Shown in pieces: positions 34,876 to 45,300 of a DNA stretch of 64,000 nt (position 1 is its first letter; each line of letters begins with the position of its first letter). Both the position numbers and the translations under genes were made by a program. Origin of the DNA: Bacteroides sp. GTDB lineage: Bacteria; Bacteroidota; Bacteroidia; Bacteroidales; Bacteroidaceae. The stretch is from contig JALCME010000010.1 of NCBI GenBank assembly GCA_022648295.1, forward strand, positions 1 through 64,000, given 5' to 3'. The notes beneath the pieces were generated by a model. The model saw only the letters and a program-made list of their open reading frames with translations, searched no databases and was not told where the DNA came from.

Positions 34876-36555
34876 TTATTGAGCACTGTCTCCATAACCA
34901 GGATTCTGTACTAGATTCATATTCCCATCCATAAAATCTTTAGGTATAGGGAAAATATTACAATGTATATCTGTGAGATCTGTATCAGCATCCTTGCAAA
35001 ACCACGATTTTCCATTATATACATTCTGGCTTTTCCCTTTAATACGGAAGCGTATTAAATCCTGACGCCGGTGATGCTCTGCTACAAATTCCCAGGCTAA
35101 ATCATCCAGCAAACCTCCTAACTCTATATCTTCACCACCTTCTGTAGTAGTAATCCATTTATCTTCTTCACCCATTTTTCCCTGATTCTCACGGTGACCA
35201 TAAGCATAGACACTCCCGCCCTTTAATTGCTCAACAGTACGTATAGCTTTAGAAGGATTGTTTTTAAACGCACGCTGGCGTACCTGAGTCACTAAATTTG
35301 CGGCATCTTGTTCGGTTTCTCCCTTATATCCTCCTAAGCGAAGCAGGCATTCGGCCTTGATCATATATGCATCAGCCAAGCGGAAGAATGGAACATCATC
35401 ATAGCTTGTCCCAAAATCACCCGATAAAATTTCATATTTAATCAGGCGTCCACCCTCAAAAGGGTAACATCCCGGATTATCAATACTATGAATTTCTTTC
35501 GTATAAATCAATGGTTCACCATCCACTGTAATAGCTTCCCCACTTGCAGCATATTGCTGGCCTAATGTCCAGCATGACGTATATCGGCTATCATCTTTAT
35601 CATAAGTATTCAGGAACTGGGGTAAAACAGTACTACCTCCTGTTGCCCAACCATTAAAATTCCAAACAGCTCTACCTGCCGTATGAATCCATTTATTGGC
35701 ATAATAATTGCCACTCGCATATTTCTCGGCAAAAGGAATACCAAAAATAATTTCTGGAGATCCCGAAATATCTTCTTTAAAGTTGCTGGAATAATCAGGA
35801 GCTAAAGAAAACTTATGGCTTTCAATCACTTCATTTATTTCATCAATCGCTTTTCCATAATAAGAATTATCCGTAAAATTATTAAACCAAGCGTTATGAT
35901 TTAAATACATTTTAGCCAGAATCATATTCACTGTATAGTCATTAATTTGCCCCATTCCATTATCTCCGCCACATTTGCCTTTTATATCATCTAGTTCAGT
36001 AATAATAAAATCCCAAACTTCTTGCGGCTCCGCTTGATTCGGTAGCCATCCTGCAGGATGGTTATAAGTTGTATCCAAAGGAATGTTGCGGAATAAATCA
36101 AATAAGATATAATAATATAAAGCACGGTATCCCCTAAGTTGCGCGACGGCGGTTTCAGAAGTTTGAACAGCCTCATCAGCTAGTAGTTTATTACAAGCAT
36201 TAATACCTGCATAAGCATAATTCCACTCCGTCCAGAGGTGGCCTATTTGTGAATGGAACTGATGCTTATGCATTGATACATAAAGATCGCCCCATCCAAT
36301 ACCAACCCGATAAGGAGTGCACCACAAATCTGAAGATTCATCCTGAATATCACAATAACCATTCCATCCCCAATATACATTACGTAAGCTACTATATACA
36401 GGAGCAAACATACTAGCTGCGTCTTTCTCCGAAAAGTCATATTGTTCAGAAGCTATTTGACTATAAATTGTTTCATCCAAGTCGGTGCAACTATAAAAAG
36501 AATACGCTACACCCAACACAGATACTAAAAGAATTTTATATATTTTCGTTTTCAT
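34876..36555 (-). CDS. SusD/RagB-family outer-membrane glycan-binding lipoprotein
   Basis: The protein has 559 residues, starting at the ATG at 36555, where MKTKIYKILLVSVLG runs into the lipobox SFYSC (C23). The longer frame upstream overlaps the end of the SusC gene and lacks a signal there. SusD hallmarks are the TPR-like helices (GYRALYYYILFDLFRNIPLD), the late FRLADAYMIKAECLLRLGG and the C-terminal LAWEFVAEHHRRQDLIRF with IFPIP. The protein caps the SusC transporter and captures glycans at the surface. It begins 13 bp after SusC. Confidence 0.95.
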   Translation of the reverse strand: MKTKIYKILLVSVLGVAYSFYSCTDLDETIYSQIASEQYDFSEKDAASMFAPVYSSLRNVYWGWNGYCDIQDESSDLWCTPYRVGIGWGDLYVSMHKHQFHSQIGHLWTEWNYAYAGINACNKLLADEAVQTSETAVAQLRGYRALYYYILFDLFRNIPLDTTYNHPAGWLPNQAEPQEVWDFIITELDDIKGKCGGDNGMGQINDYTVNMILAKMYLNHNAWFNNFTDNSYYGKAIDEINEVIESHKFSLAPDYSSNFKEDISGSPEIIFGIPFAEKYASGNYYANKWIHTAGRAVWNFNGWATGGSTVLPQFLNTYDKDDSRYTSCWTLGQQYAASGEAITVDGEPLIYTKEIHSIDNPGCYPFEGGRLIKYEILSGDFGTSYDDVPFFRLADAYMIKAECLLRLGGYKGETEQDAANLVTQVRQRAFKNNPSKAIRTVEQLKGGSVYAYGHRENQGKMGEEDKWITTTEGGEDIELGGLLDDLAWEFVAEHHRRQDLIRFRIKGKSQNVYNGKSWFCKDADTDLTDIHCNIFPIPKDFMDGNMNLVQNPGYGDSAQ

Positions 36556-36568
36556 ATCTCTTTTGTTT

Positions 36569-39500
36569 TTAGAAAGTAACATTAACACCGAATGTAAAAG
36601 AACGAGTTGCAGGATACTTATCACGACGGTCTATGCCGGCATAGGTCGCATCACTATTAGAAAGCTCGGGGTCCAGACCATCATAGCCTGTGATGCAAAA
36701 CAAATTATCTCCGGAAACATAGGCACGAATTCCTTTGACATACTTATTATCATGCAATGGAACAGTATAACCTAATGTAATATTTGTCATCTTCAAAAAA
36801 TCACCTCTTTCCAAATAGTAACTTACAATTGTTTGTTTCTGAGCAGAAGATAAAGTATACTGTCCGCCATAAGGAGACTTTTGAACTGATTTCAAGCGAT
36901 TATAAGCAATCGAATTATTTTCATAGAAAGCTCGCGGCTCATTTAAAATTTTAAAACCAAGCTGGCTTGTCATTTGAAAATTCAAATCAAAATTCTTATA
37001 GCGGAAGGTATTATTCCAACCTAAGTAAACCTTCGGCAGACCGTGCCCTAGATATTGACGATATTGATCATTATTCAACATATTATCGGTAAATTCTTCA
37101 GCTTCTCCGGTTGTCGGATTCTCAATCAGCCATAGTCCATTTTCAGATACACCAACAGACTTTAGTCCAAAAAAGTTTCCTACAGACTTACCCACTTCAA
37201 GACGATGAGTCGCAATACTGATAGGTTCTCCACAGCCACCTACATCATGTTTATTTGCTGTTTCATACAAATCATTAGAAAGACTTAATAATTTATTTTC
37301 ATTGTGAGAAGCTGTAACTGTCGTTTTCCATTCGAAAGCTTTGGTACGTACCGGTACTGCATTAATCGCAATTTCTATTCCGGAGTTACGCATTTTACCC
37401 ACATTGGCTAAAGTTTGGGGATATAAATTCGGAGGGGTAGGTACATCAAATTCCCAAAGCATATCCGAAGTTTTTTTAGTATAAACATCAATTGAGCCTC
37501 CCAATCGGTCTTCTAATACGCTAAAATCCAAGCCTATATTCCACTCTGTTGACTTTTCCCATTTCAAATCAGGATTAGGATTGGAAGCAATTACCAGTCC
37601 TGGTTTCCATTCTCCGTTCTCATAATAATAAGAAGTTCCTAAATCATAGCGGGTCAATGAGTTATACGAATCATTTGGAATAACCCCTGTCACACCAAAA
37701 CCGGCGCGCAATTTTAAATTGTTCAGCCAAGTAATCTCTTTCATGAACTTCTCATGACTGATGGTCCACCCTAAAGAAGCAGAAGGAAAATTTCCCCATT
37801 TATGATTAGCACCAAATTTAGAAGAACCTTCCCTACGAACACTAACTAAAACATTATATTTATCAGCATATCCATAACTAACGCGGCCAAAGAAACCAAC
37901 TAGCTTATTGTCATTTTTATAGCTTCCCATGCCGGCTTTCCCTTTCTTTAAAGCAGAACCTACTCCCAAATTATTATACAGAAAAAAATCGTTTTGGAAA
38001 TCATAGTTATTGGCATTAAATCCTTCATTTACATTATATTGATAACTATAACCTATTAAAGCATTAAGACGATGCTTTTGATATTGTACACTATATTTTG
38101 AAGTCAATTCCAAGTTATCGGTCTGACCCTCTACTTCCGAATGATAAGCATATCCTGTATGGTTCTCCATTTTCTGACTGTAATACTCCGAAGTATAATA
38201 ACCTCTATCATGGGAATTTGAACGACGGGTTGCCAGCATCAAATTAGTCTGCCACCCTTTTATCGGCTCAAAAGTTACATTCCCTGTCATACGGGTCCAC
38301 TCTGAAGTATACTTCCCTTTACGCTCCTTTATCATTCCCACAGGATTATAATAATAATTCACTTGGAAGTTTTCATAATAACTTCCATCTTTATCCCAAA
38401 TAGGTTCAGTAGGGTTGCGAATAATAGCTTGTCTGTATATATTAGACTCCCCATCATTGCTTGCATTAGTCGCGGAATTCTTATGTAAGCCTTTAACCAT
38501 ATTGAAATTGACTTTCAACATATCATTTAGCATCCAGTGAGAAAGATCAAAACTCATTTTTATCTCTTCATTGTAAGTATCAATAATGACTCCCTCTTCC
38601 TTACGATAATTAAAATCCGCTGAATAAGTTGTTTTATCAGACCCACCCGTTATATTAAAATTATGATTATGAGTAAAAGCCGTACGGGTTATTGCATCCA
38701 ACCAATCGGTATCATATCCTTTATCCGTAAAACTAGTTAGCCCTTGACGTATCTCTTCAGGTCCCATGAAATCAAGTGTTTTCCCAAAACCGGAAAGTGA
38801 CATATATCCCGAATAAGTAGCCTGAGTCTTTGAATTACGTTTTCCTGATTTAGTTGTGATCAGGATTACACCAGCTGCACCACGCGTGCCGTAGATTGCT
38901 GCTGCGGAAGCGTCTTTTAAGACATCAATTGAGGCGATGTCTTCAGGTGCAACAGTTCCTAAGCTTCCTTCAATACCATCAATTAGCACTAATGGCGTAG
39001 AACTACCCTTTAAAGATGTAACTCCACGTAACCGGATTGTAGATTCTGCATTAGGATCACCACTCCCTTTTGCGATGGTTAATCCAGCAATCTTTCCTTT
39101 CACTAATTCTGCAGCATCTCCAATGTTTCCAATAGTAAAATCCTCCGCTTTCACACTGGATACAGCGCTCGTAACATCTCCCTTGCGTTGGGTTCCATAG
39201 CCAATAACTACCACTTCATCAACGAGCTCTGAATCCTCAACCAACGTGACTTTAATATTTCCACGACCGGCAACTACGTCCTGTGTTTTATAGCCCACAT
39301 ACGAAACCTGTAAAATAGTGTTATAACTTTGGACCGAAAGAGTAAACCTCCCTTTCAAATCAGTAATAACTCCATTAGCTGTTCCTTTCTCTAGGATGTT
39401 AGCTCCAATAATCGGTTCGCCAGATTTATCAACAACAAAACCACTCACTTTGACTCTTTGCTGCATACTGTTTACTTCAAAACCACTTACATCATTTTTT

Positions 39501-39604
39501 GCATACAACTGAGTAAGCCCGAAGCTAATAAACAGAACAACACATATAGCCATTTTTAATAGGCTCCTAGACCAAAAGCCTGAATAACTTTGAAATGTGC
39601 TCAT
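36569..39604 (-). CDS. SusC/RagA-family TonB-linked outer-membrane transporter
   Basis: This 1011-residue protein has a signal peptide and a carboxypeptidase-regulatory-like domain at about residues 50-125 (VSGFVVDKSGEPIIGANI). A TonB-box/plug start follows (DEVVVIGYGTQRKGDVT), then the plug (LVLIDGIEGSLGTV, AAIYGTRGAAGVILITTK) and a large barrel that ends in FGVNVTF. It imports oligosaccharides or glycopeptides across the outer membrane with TonB energy, together with SusD. It lies 34 bp after the GH127 lipoprotein gene that opens the operon, an unusual position since susC is more often first. Confidence 0.96.
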   Translation of the reverse strand: MSTFQSYSGFWSRSLLKMAICVVLFISFGLTQLYAKNDVSGFEVNSMQQRVKVSGFVVDKSGEPIIGANILEKGTANGVITDLKGRFTLSVQSYNTILQVSYVGYKTQDVVAGRGNIKVTLVEDSELVDEVVVIGYGTQRKGDVTSAVSSVKAEDFTIGNIGDAAELVKGKIAGLTIAKGSGDPNAESTIRLRGVTSLKGSSTPLVLIDGIEGSLGTVAPEDIASIDVLKDASAAAIYGTRGAAGVILITTKSGKRNSKTQATYSGYMSLSGFGKTLDFMGPEEIRQGLTSFTDKGYDTDWLDAITRTAFTHNHNFNITGGSDKTTYSADFNYRKEEGVIIDTYNEEIKMSFDLSHWMLNDMLKVNFNMVKGLHKNSATNASNDGESNIYRQAIIRNPTEPIWDKDGSYYENFQVNYYYNPVGMIKERKGKYTSEWTRMTGNVTFEPIKGWQTNLMLATRRSNSHDRGYYTSEYYSQKMENHTGYAYHSEVEGQTDNLELTSKYSVQYQKHRLNALIGYSYQYNVNEGFNANNYDFQNDFFLYNNLGVGSALKKGKAGMGSYKNDNKLVGFFGRVSYGYADKYNVLVSVRREGSSKFGANHKWGNFPSASLGWTISHEKFMKEITWLNNLKLRAGFGVTGVIPNDSYNSLTRYDLGTSYYYENGEWKPGLVIASNPNPDLKWEKSTEWNIGLDFSVLEDRLGGSIDVYTKKTSDMLWEFDVPTPPNLYPQTLANVGKMRNSGIEIAINAVPVRTKAFEWKTTVTASHNENKLLSLSNDLYETANKHDVGGCGEPISIATHRLEVGKSVGNFFGLKSVGVSENGLWLIENPTTGEAEEFTDNMLNNDQYRQYLGHGLPKVYLGWNNTFRYKNFDLNFQMTSQLGFKILNEPRAFYENNSIAYNRLKSVQKSPYGGQYTLSSAQKQTIVSYYLERGDFLKMTNITLGYTVPLHDNKYVKGIRAYVSGDNLFCITGYDGLDPELSNSDATYAGIDRRDKYPATRSFTFGVNVTF

Positions 39605-39638
39605 CTTTTCTTTTACATTTAAGATTAATAATATAAGG

Positions 39639-42068
39639 TTACTTGTTCACTTTCCATTCTACAACACCACCGGATTCTCCTTTTTGAAGTTGGGCGGCAA
39701 TTTTTAGTCCCTTTGTGGTAACTGATTTAAAATCAAGGTGGTTATAGCAGTCTTTCTTAACCGTATAAGGGGTCAATGCTTCCACTTCTTTCCATGCTCC
39801 TTTATCTTTATAGTAAAGTTTCCAACTCTCAGGAACACGGAAATTCCCGTCATAATGATCAAAGTCGAGCCAATAAACGTCTACACTGGATACAGTTTCA
39901 GGATGCTCAAAGTCATAGGCAATGGTTGCCAACGTTCCTTTTTTAAGCCACCAATAATAATAAGGTTTAGAAATGTCGGAAGAACTTTTAGGCTCCCATT
40001 GGTCATTCACTCCCCAAATGCTCTCTTCTCTCTCCACCGGCAGAAATGCGCCTTTCTGCATGGAATTTATTGTATAGGCACGGGCACGGGAAGCAATGGT
40101 CGGTTTAGGATTGGGACGCGCATAAGATGCGGCTGTCGGGATCCATACGGACATCTCATCGGCTCCCCGATTATCCCAAACGGAATAGGGTATCGCTGTA
40201 AAATCGATATCTTTCTCCTTATTGTCTTGCAAGACTTCTTTAGCTTTACCTTTCAAAACCACGACCCCATTCAGTAAATCTTTATCATAGATTACCTGAA
40301 AAGAGGTATTTTCCGGAATATATTTATTCAATACATAATGATCCGGCTGATCATATCCTTCCAAACAATAAACTATCGGACCACGCTGTATAGCCAACTT
40401 CCCCCTATCATCGGCTACATTCTCATTAGCTTTAACGCGCCGCACATTCATAGGAAACTCAAGAGTTATTTTATCTCCTCTTTTCCATGATCTTACAAGA
40501 GTAGCATAACCATCTTGTTCTTTCAACCGCACACTCTTTCCGTTTACGGCTAGTTTGGTATCTGAGACTTCATTGGTAAAAGAATATAAATCAGAAGGAA
40601 CAGGTGTTGATTTTGCCCAACCGGGTATACGAAGCCGCAACGCAAAAGTCTCCTCCGTATCCGGATTTACCGTTAATTCAACTTTCCCTTCCCAAGGATA
40701 TGAAGTTACCTGACTTAATTCCACTACATTATCAGAAGTACTGACAGAAGCATGACTCTGTACATAGAGATTGACAAAAAGATCTTTCCCCTGAGTCGCA
40801 TAAACATAATTGGGTATGGAAGGCATAAAACGGGTGATATTTCCCGGGCAACAAGCACAACCAAACCATTTCTGACGATTATGTTCTCCCATTGACTCCA
40901 AAGGATTGTCATAAAAGAACTTATCACCACTGAGTGAAACTCCTGAAATCACTCCATTATACATGGCACGTTCCACGACGTCCACATATTTAGCATCGCC
41001 CGTAGCCAAGAACATACGTTGATTCCAAAAAACATTGGCAATAGCCGCACACGTTTCGCAATAATTCTGATGATTATTAAGTTCATAGTTCGGTCCAAAT
41101 CCTTCGCCCTGCGCCCGTGAGCCTATACCACCAGTAATATAGAGCTTCTTGCCCACCATATTTTCCCAAATTCTTTTTAATGCAGCAAAATAAGCAGTAT
41201 CATGAGTAAGTGCTGCTACATCAGCCACGCCGGAATAGAGATATCCGGCCCGCACGGCATGACCCTTGATTTCGGTTTGCTGGAGGATAGGCTTGTAATC
41301 CTGACTATATTCACTTAATTTATGTCCATCTGTACCCCGCCCCGTTTCTTCAACAAAGTATTTAGCTAAAGCCAAGTATTTTTCCCTTCCTGTAATCTTA
41401 TAAAGTTTAGCTAAGGCCATCTCTACAATAGGATGCCCCGAAGGAACATGTTTTTGTCCATTACCCGGACCAAACACTTTACAGATAAGATCGGCATTCT
41501 TAAGAGCTACATCCAATAACGTTTTCTTTCCCGTAGCTTTATAATGTGCCACGGCTGCCTCATATAAGTGACCACAATTATAGAGTTCATGACTGTTGAT
41601 CTTTTCCCATCGGTGAGTGCCCCACCAACCGGACAAGCGCGTACACTTATTTGTAACGCACGTACATAAATAACCATCCGGTTCTTGCGCCATAGCAATT
41701 AAATGAATGACACTATCCAAATAAGCATCGAGTTGCTTATCATATTTCACCGCCAAGGAATAAGACGCTCCCTCTATGATTTTATAAGGATCGGTATCGT
41801 CGAAAGAAAAATCACCCTTTTGCTCTCCTTTCATCAAACCTCCAGCTATAGCAAAATTATCAAACCTCCCATTTATTTCGCACTGCTTAAAAGCAGAAGG
41901 GATAGAAACGGTCCGATTAGTCTCAATCCTTGGAGTCCAGAAGCTATCACACAAATGAACTTGCGTAAACGAAACTTCCTTGATTGGATCCTCAGAAGGT
42001 TTGTAAGATGCATTGCAAGAAGATAAAATCGTAAGAACACATCCAGATAGGAATAAATTGCTTTTCAT
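39639..42068 (-). CDS. GH127 beta-L-arabinofuranosidase, lipoprotein type
   Basis: This 809-residue paralogue of the second GH127 carries the same active site at the same numbers: E322, E338, C340 and C406-C407 (CETCAAIAN, GCACCPGN). It differs in having a lipoprotein signal (ILSSC, C18) and no cleavage site of type I, so it is lipid-anchored. A C-terminal discoidin-like domain (VPESWKLYYKDKGAWKEVE) is retained. It is the first gene of the operon, 66 bp from the predicted -7 box 42127-42134, next to the divergent regulator. Having two copies suggests separate cell compartments or different arabinose linkages. Confidence 0.9.
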   Translation of the reverse strand: MKSNLFLSGCVLTILSSCNASYKPSEDPIKEVSFTQVHLCDSFWTPRIETNRTVSIPSAFKQCEINGRFDNFAIAGGLMKGEQKGDFSFDDTDPYKIIEGASYSLAVKYDKQLDAYLDSVIHLIAMAQEPDGYLCTCVTNKCTRLSGWWGTHRWEKINSHELYNCGHLYEAAVAHYKATGKKTLLDVALKNADLICKVFGPGNGQKHVPSGHPIVEMALAKLYKITGREKYLALAKYFVEETGRGTDGHKLSEYSQDYKPILQQTEIKGHAVRAGYLYSGVADVAALTHDTAYFAALKRIWENMVGKKLYITGGIGSRAQGEGFGPNYELNNHQNYCETCAAIANVFWNQRMFLATGDAKYVDVVERAMYNGVISGVSLSGDKFFYDNPLESMGEHNRQKWFGCACCPGNITRFMPSIPNYVYATQGKDLFVNLYVQSHASVSTSDNVVELSQVTSYPWEGKVELTVNPDTEETFALRLRIPGWAKSTPVPSDLYSFTNEVSDTKLAVNGKSVRLKEQDGYATLVRSWKRGDKITLEFPMNVRRVKANENVADDRGKLAIQRGPIVYCLEGYDQPDHYVLNKYIPENTSFQVIYDKDLLNGVVVLKGKAKEVLQDNKEKDIDFTAIPYSVWDNRGADEMSVWIPTAASYARPNPKPTIASRARAYTINSMQKGAFLPVEREESIWGVNDQWEPKSSSDISKPYYYWWLKKGTLATIAYDFEHPETVSSVDVYWLDFDHYDGNFRVPESWKLYYKDKGAWKEVEALTPYTVKKDCYNHLDFKSVTTKGLKIAAQLQKGESGGVVEWKVNK

Positions 42069-42126
42069 TATGATTACATTAATTTAGATTAAAGCTTCAA
42101 GTTTTTAATGCAAATTAAAGCATTAG

Positions 42127-42134
42127 CAAAAGTA
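42127..42134 (-). promoter_or_regulatory. Predicted -7 box of the PUL operon
   Basis: On the minus strand the sequence reads TACTTTTG, an exact TAnnTTTG match, 59 bp before the GH127 start codon. The -33 position falls on the GGATGAT repeat described at 42147-42266. Confidence 0.6.
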
Positions 42135-42146
42135 CTCCATGCAACA

Positions 42147-42266
42147 ATCATCCAGAACTATACAATTATCATCCGACTCTCACAAACCTATACATTTCAC
42201 AAAACACACTGATAATTAACCATTTAATAATAAAATTTGGATTATTCTTGCAACATTCTGGATGAT
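42147..42266. promoter_or_regulatory. Candidate operator repeats of the PUL regulator
   Basis: TTCTGGATGAT occurs on the minus strand at 42147-42157 and again on the plus strand at 42256-42266. A further minus-strand GGATGAT lies at 42168-42174, 21 bp (two helical turns) from the first. The minus-strand pair flanks the -33 region of the operon promoter, and the plus-strand copy lies in front of the regulator gene. This suits an AraC-type regulator, but binding is an inference. Confidence 0.45.
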
Positions 42267-42337
42267 ATTTGGATTGCATCCGAAATAAATGTGTTAATAT
42301 TGCACTTATTAAATTCATTAACCTTTGAAGTCCACAA

Positions 42338-45300
42338 ATGAAGAACTTTCTATATACTGTAATCTTTTTATTCCCTTTTATTTCTGAGTTTGCTGCCTCC
42401 CCGCAGACATTTAATTTCAGACATTATACCGTAGATAACGGATTATCTTCCAATATCGTACGAAGTATACTGCAAGATAAAAGAGGGTTCATATGGATAG
42501 GGACCGAAGAAGGGCTCAACTTCTTCGACGGACAGACCATTAAACAATATCTAAATAATAAAGATACGCCATGCACTCTGGGCAGCAATTATATCAATGT
42601 CCTTTTTGAAGATTCAGAGGATAAAATATGGATTGGTACCGACATAGGTGTCTACCTTTATCTTTATGAAAAAGATATGTTCTACCTTTTTCGGCCTCAA
42701 ACAGAGCACGGCAACAGCATCACATCTGTCATCAATAATATTATAGAAGACCAACATAAAAATATATGGATTGCTACATACGGGCAAGGTATCTTTAAAT
42801 ATAATTTAGTGTCCAAAAAGCTAGAGCAATATATGTATCCCAAAGAGCCTCAAGGGCTCATTAATTATATCTATGTGGATCGCCAAGATAATGTCTGGGT
42901 TGCATCCCGTAGTCCTCAATATCCGTTAGGGAAATATAATCCGAAAAAGAATGCATTCGAATGTTTCTCTTTTGAAATGTCCAAAGAAAGGGAATCAAAT
43001 ATCTTCTCCATACAGGAAACGTCCAAGAATGAATTATATCTGGGTACCTGGAACAACGGACTACTTAAGCTCAATCGAAAAACAAAAAGAATAGAAACAT
43101 ATCTCTCCCCCAAAGAATCGGGTGGAATCTTACACATACACAGTATAACAGAACTCAAACCCAATGTACTGATGATTGGTTCGGACGACGGGTTGAGCAT
43201 TCTAAACACACAAACAAAAGAGCATCAACTATTGGTTTCCGACGAGACCAATTCGGCTACTATCTCCAACAAGTTTGTATACCCCATTGTGAAAGACACT
43301 GAAGGAGGAATATGGGTGGGAACATATTACGGAGGGGTCAATTACGTTTCACCTAATAATGGAATGTTCAAAGGATATACCCACTCCCACTTCAGAAACT
43401 CAATCAATGGTAATATCGTCAGCCGCTTCTGTGAAGATAAAGAAGGAAACATCTGGATAGCAACAGACGATGGCGGACTTAACCACTTCTATCCGGAAAC
43501 AGGTCGGTTTGAGGCATATATGCCTCAAACCGGTCGCAACAGTATTTCTTATCACAACGTACATGCCCTTTGTCTGGACGAAGATAAGTTGTGGATAGGC
43601 ACTTACTCCGGAGGTTTGGACGTGCTAGATCTAAAGACCGGACATTTCAAGCATTACGATACCAACGAAAACAATCCTCAAACACTCGACGGAAATAGCA
43701 TTTATTCCATTTTTAAGGACAAAGATAAAAATATCTGGGTAGCCAGTATGTCCGGAATTAATCTTTACCGCCGCAAAACAGATAACTTCAGTCGAATCAA
43801 GAAATTAGGATTCATGACCATAGATATCAAACAAGACAAAGATGGAAATATCTGGTTTGCAACCCAAGGAAAAGGACTAGTCCGTTATAATCCAATCCAC
43901 AAAAAATGGAGTAACTACACCTACAATGAGGGCAATATATACTCTATTGCCAGCAATCTCATCAATTGCATGTATGTTGATTCTGAAAGCAAACTCTATG
44001 TCGGAACAAGTAACGGATTATGCATGTACAATCCTTCCAAAGACAACTTCAGTAGAATATCTTTGCATATTCCCAGCAATAATATTTGTGGCATTGTAGA
44101 AAGTCAAAAAGTTCTTTGGCTCACTACCTCTAAAGGATTAGTCCGCTATGACCCGGCAATAACAGGTAACAGTAACTGCCAGATCTTCACCAAAAGCGAT
44201 GGTCTGCAAAGCGAACAATTTACCTTTAATTCAGTGTTGGAGTCATCTTCAGGAGAAATTTACATTGGTACATTCAACGGATTCAACTCTTTTTGCCCTA
44301 ACAAGATCAAAAAGAATGCCTATGCTCCCCCAACGTTTATCACACACCTTGAAATCTTCAACAAAGAAGTAAATATTGATTCAAATGGGAAATTACCTTG
44401 TGCTCTATCTTTACTTGATCACTTGGACTTATCTTATAAAGATAATGTATTCAGCCTTCGGTATGCAGCATTAAGTTATAGCACCCCTGAAAAGAACAAA
44501 TATGCCTATAAACTGGAAGGTTTTGACAACGCTTGGAATTATGTGGGAGGGCAGACCAAAGCCACATATACTAACCTACCGGCAGGAAAATATACTTTTA
44601 GAGTAAAAGCATGTAACAATGACGGAATCTGGAACAAGACAGGAGCCAAACTAACCATAATCATTCATCCGCCCTTTTACCTGACTACCGGATTCAAGAT
44701 TCTATATGGGGCATTAATTATTTTACTAATCTATAGTATTGTCAGGATGCTATTGCACCGTTCAGAGCGGATTCACAAAGAAAAGATAAAGGAGCTGCAA
44801 CAAAAGCAAGAAAAAGAGATTTATAATTCAAAGATCAAATTCTTCACTATGATCGCCCACGAAATAAGAACCCCTGTTTCGCTCATTATTGGACCAATGG
44901 AAAATATCATGTCCACAGCCGCCTCTTTACCGGAAACAGTAAAAAAAGAGTTGGGCATAATCAATCGCAACAGTATACGTCTACTTACCTTAGTCAACCA
45001 ATTACTAGATTTCAGAAAAGTGGAAGAAGGAGCTTTCGTCCTTTCCCCCAACAAATACCGGATATGCGAATTACTGGAAAACGTCTACGAACGCTTCAAG
45101 CCAATGATTGAACAACGGGGCATTGAATTCATATTCAATCGCCCGGAAGAAGATTTTGAAGCGATCATCGACCAGGAAGCCATTACCAAAGTCATCAGCA
45201 ATCTACTCACCAATGCAAACAAGTTTACTAAAGATAAAATTTCTCTTTCGTGCAAAGCTGATCAACAGAGTAACTCCTTTAAAATAACGGTGAGTGATAA

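Noticed and set aside
39738..40277. 179-codon open frame opposite the GH127 lipoprotein gene
   Set aside because: It is antisense to a well supported gene and resembles no protein family.
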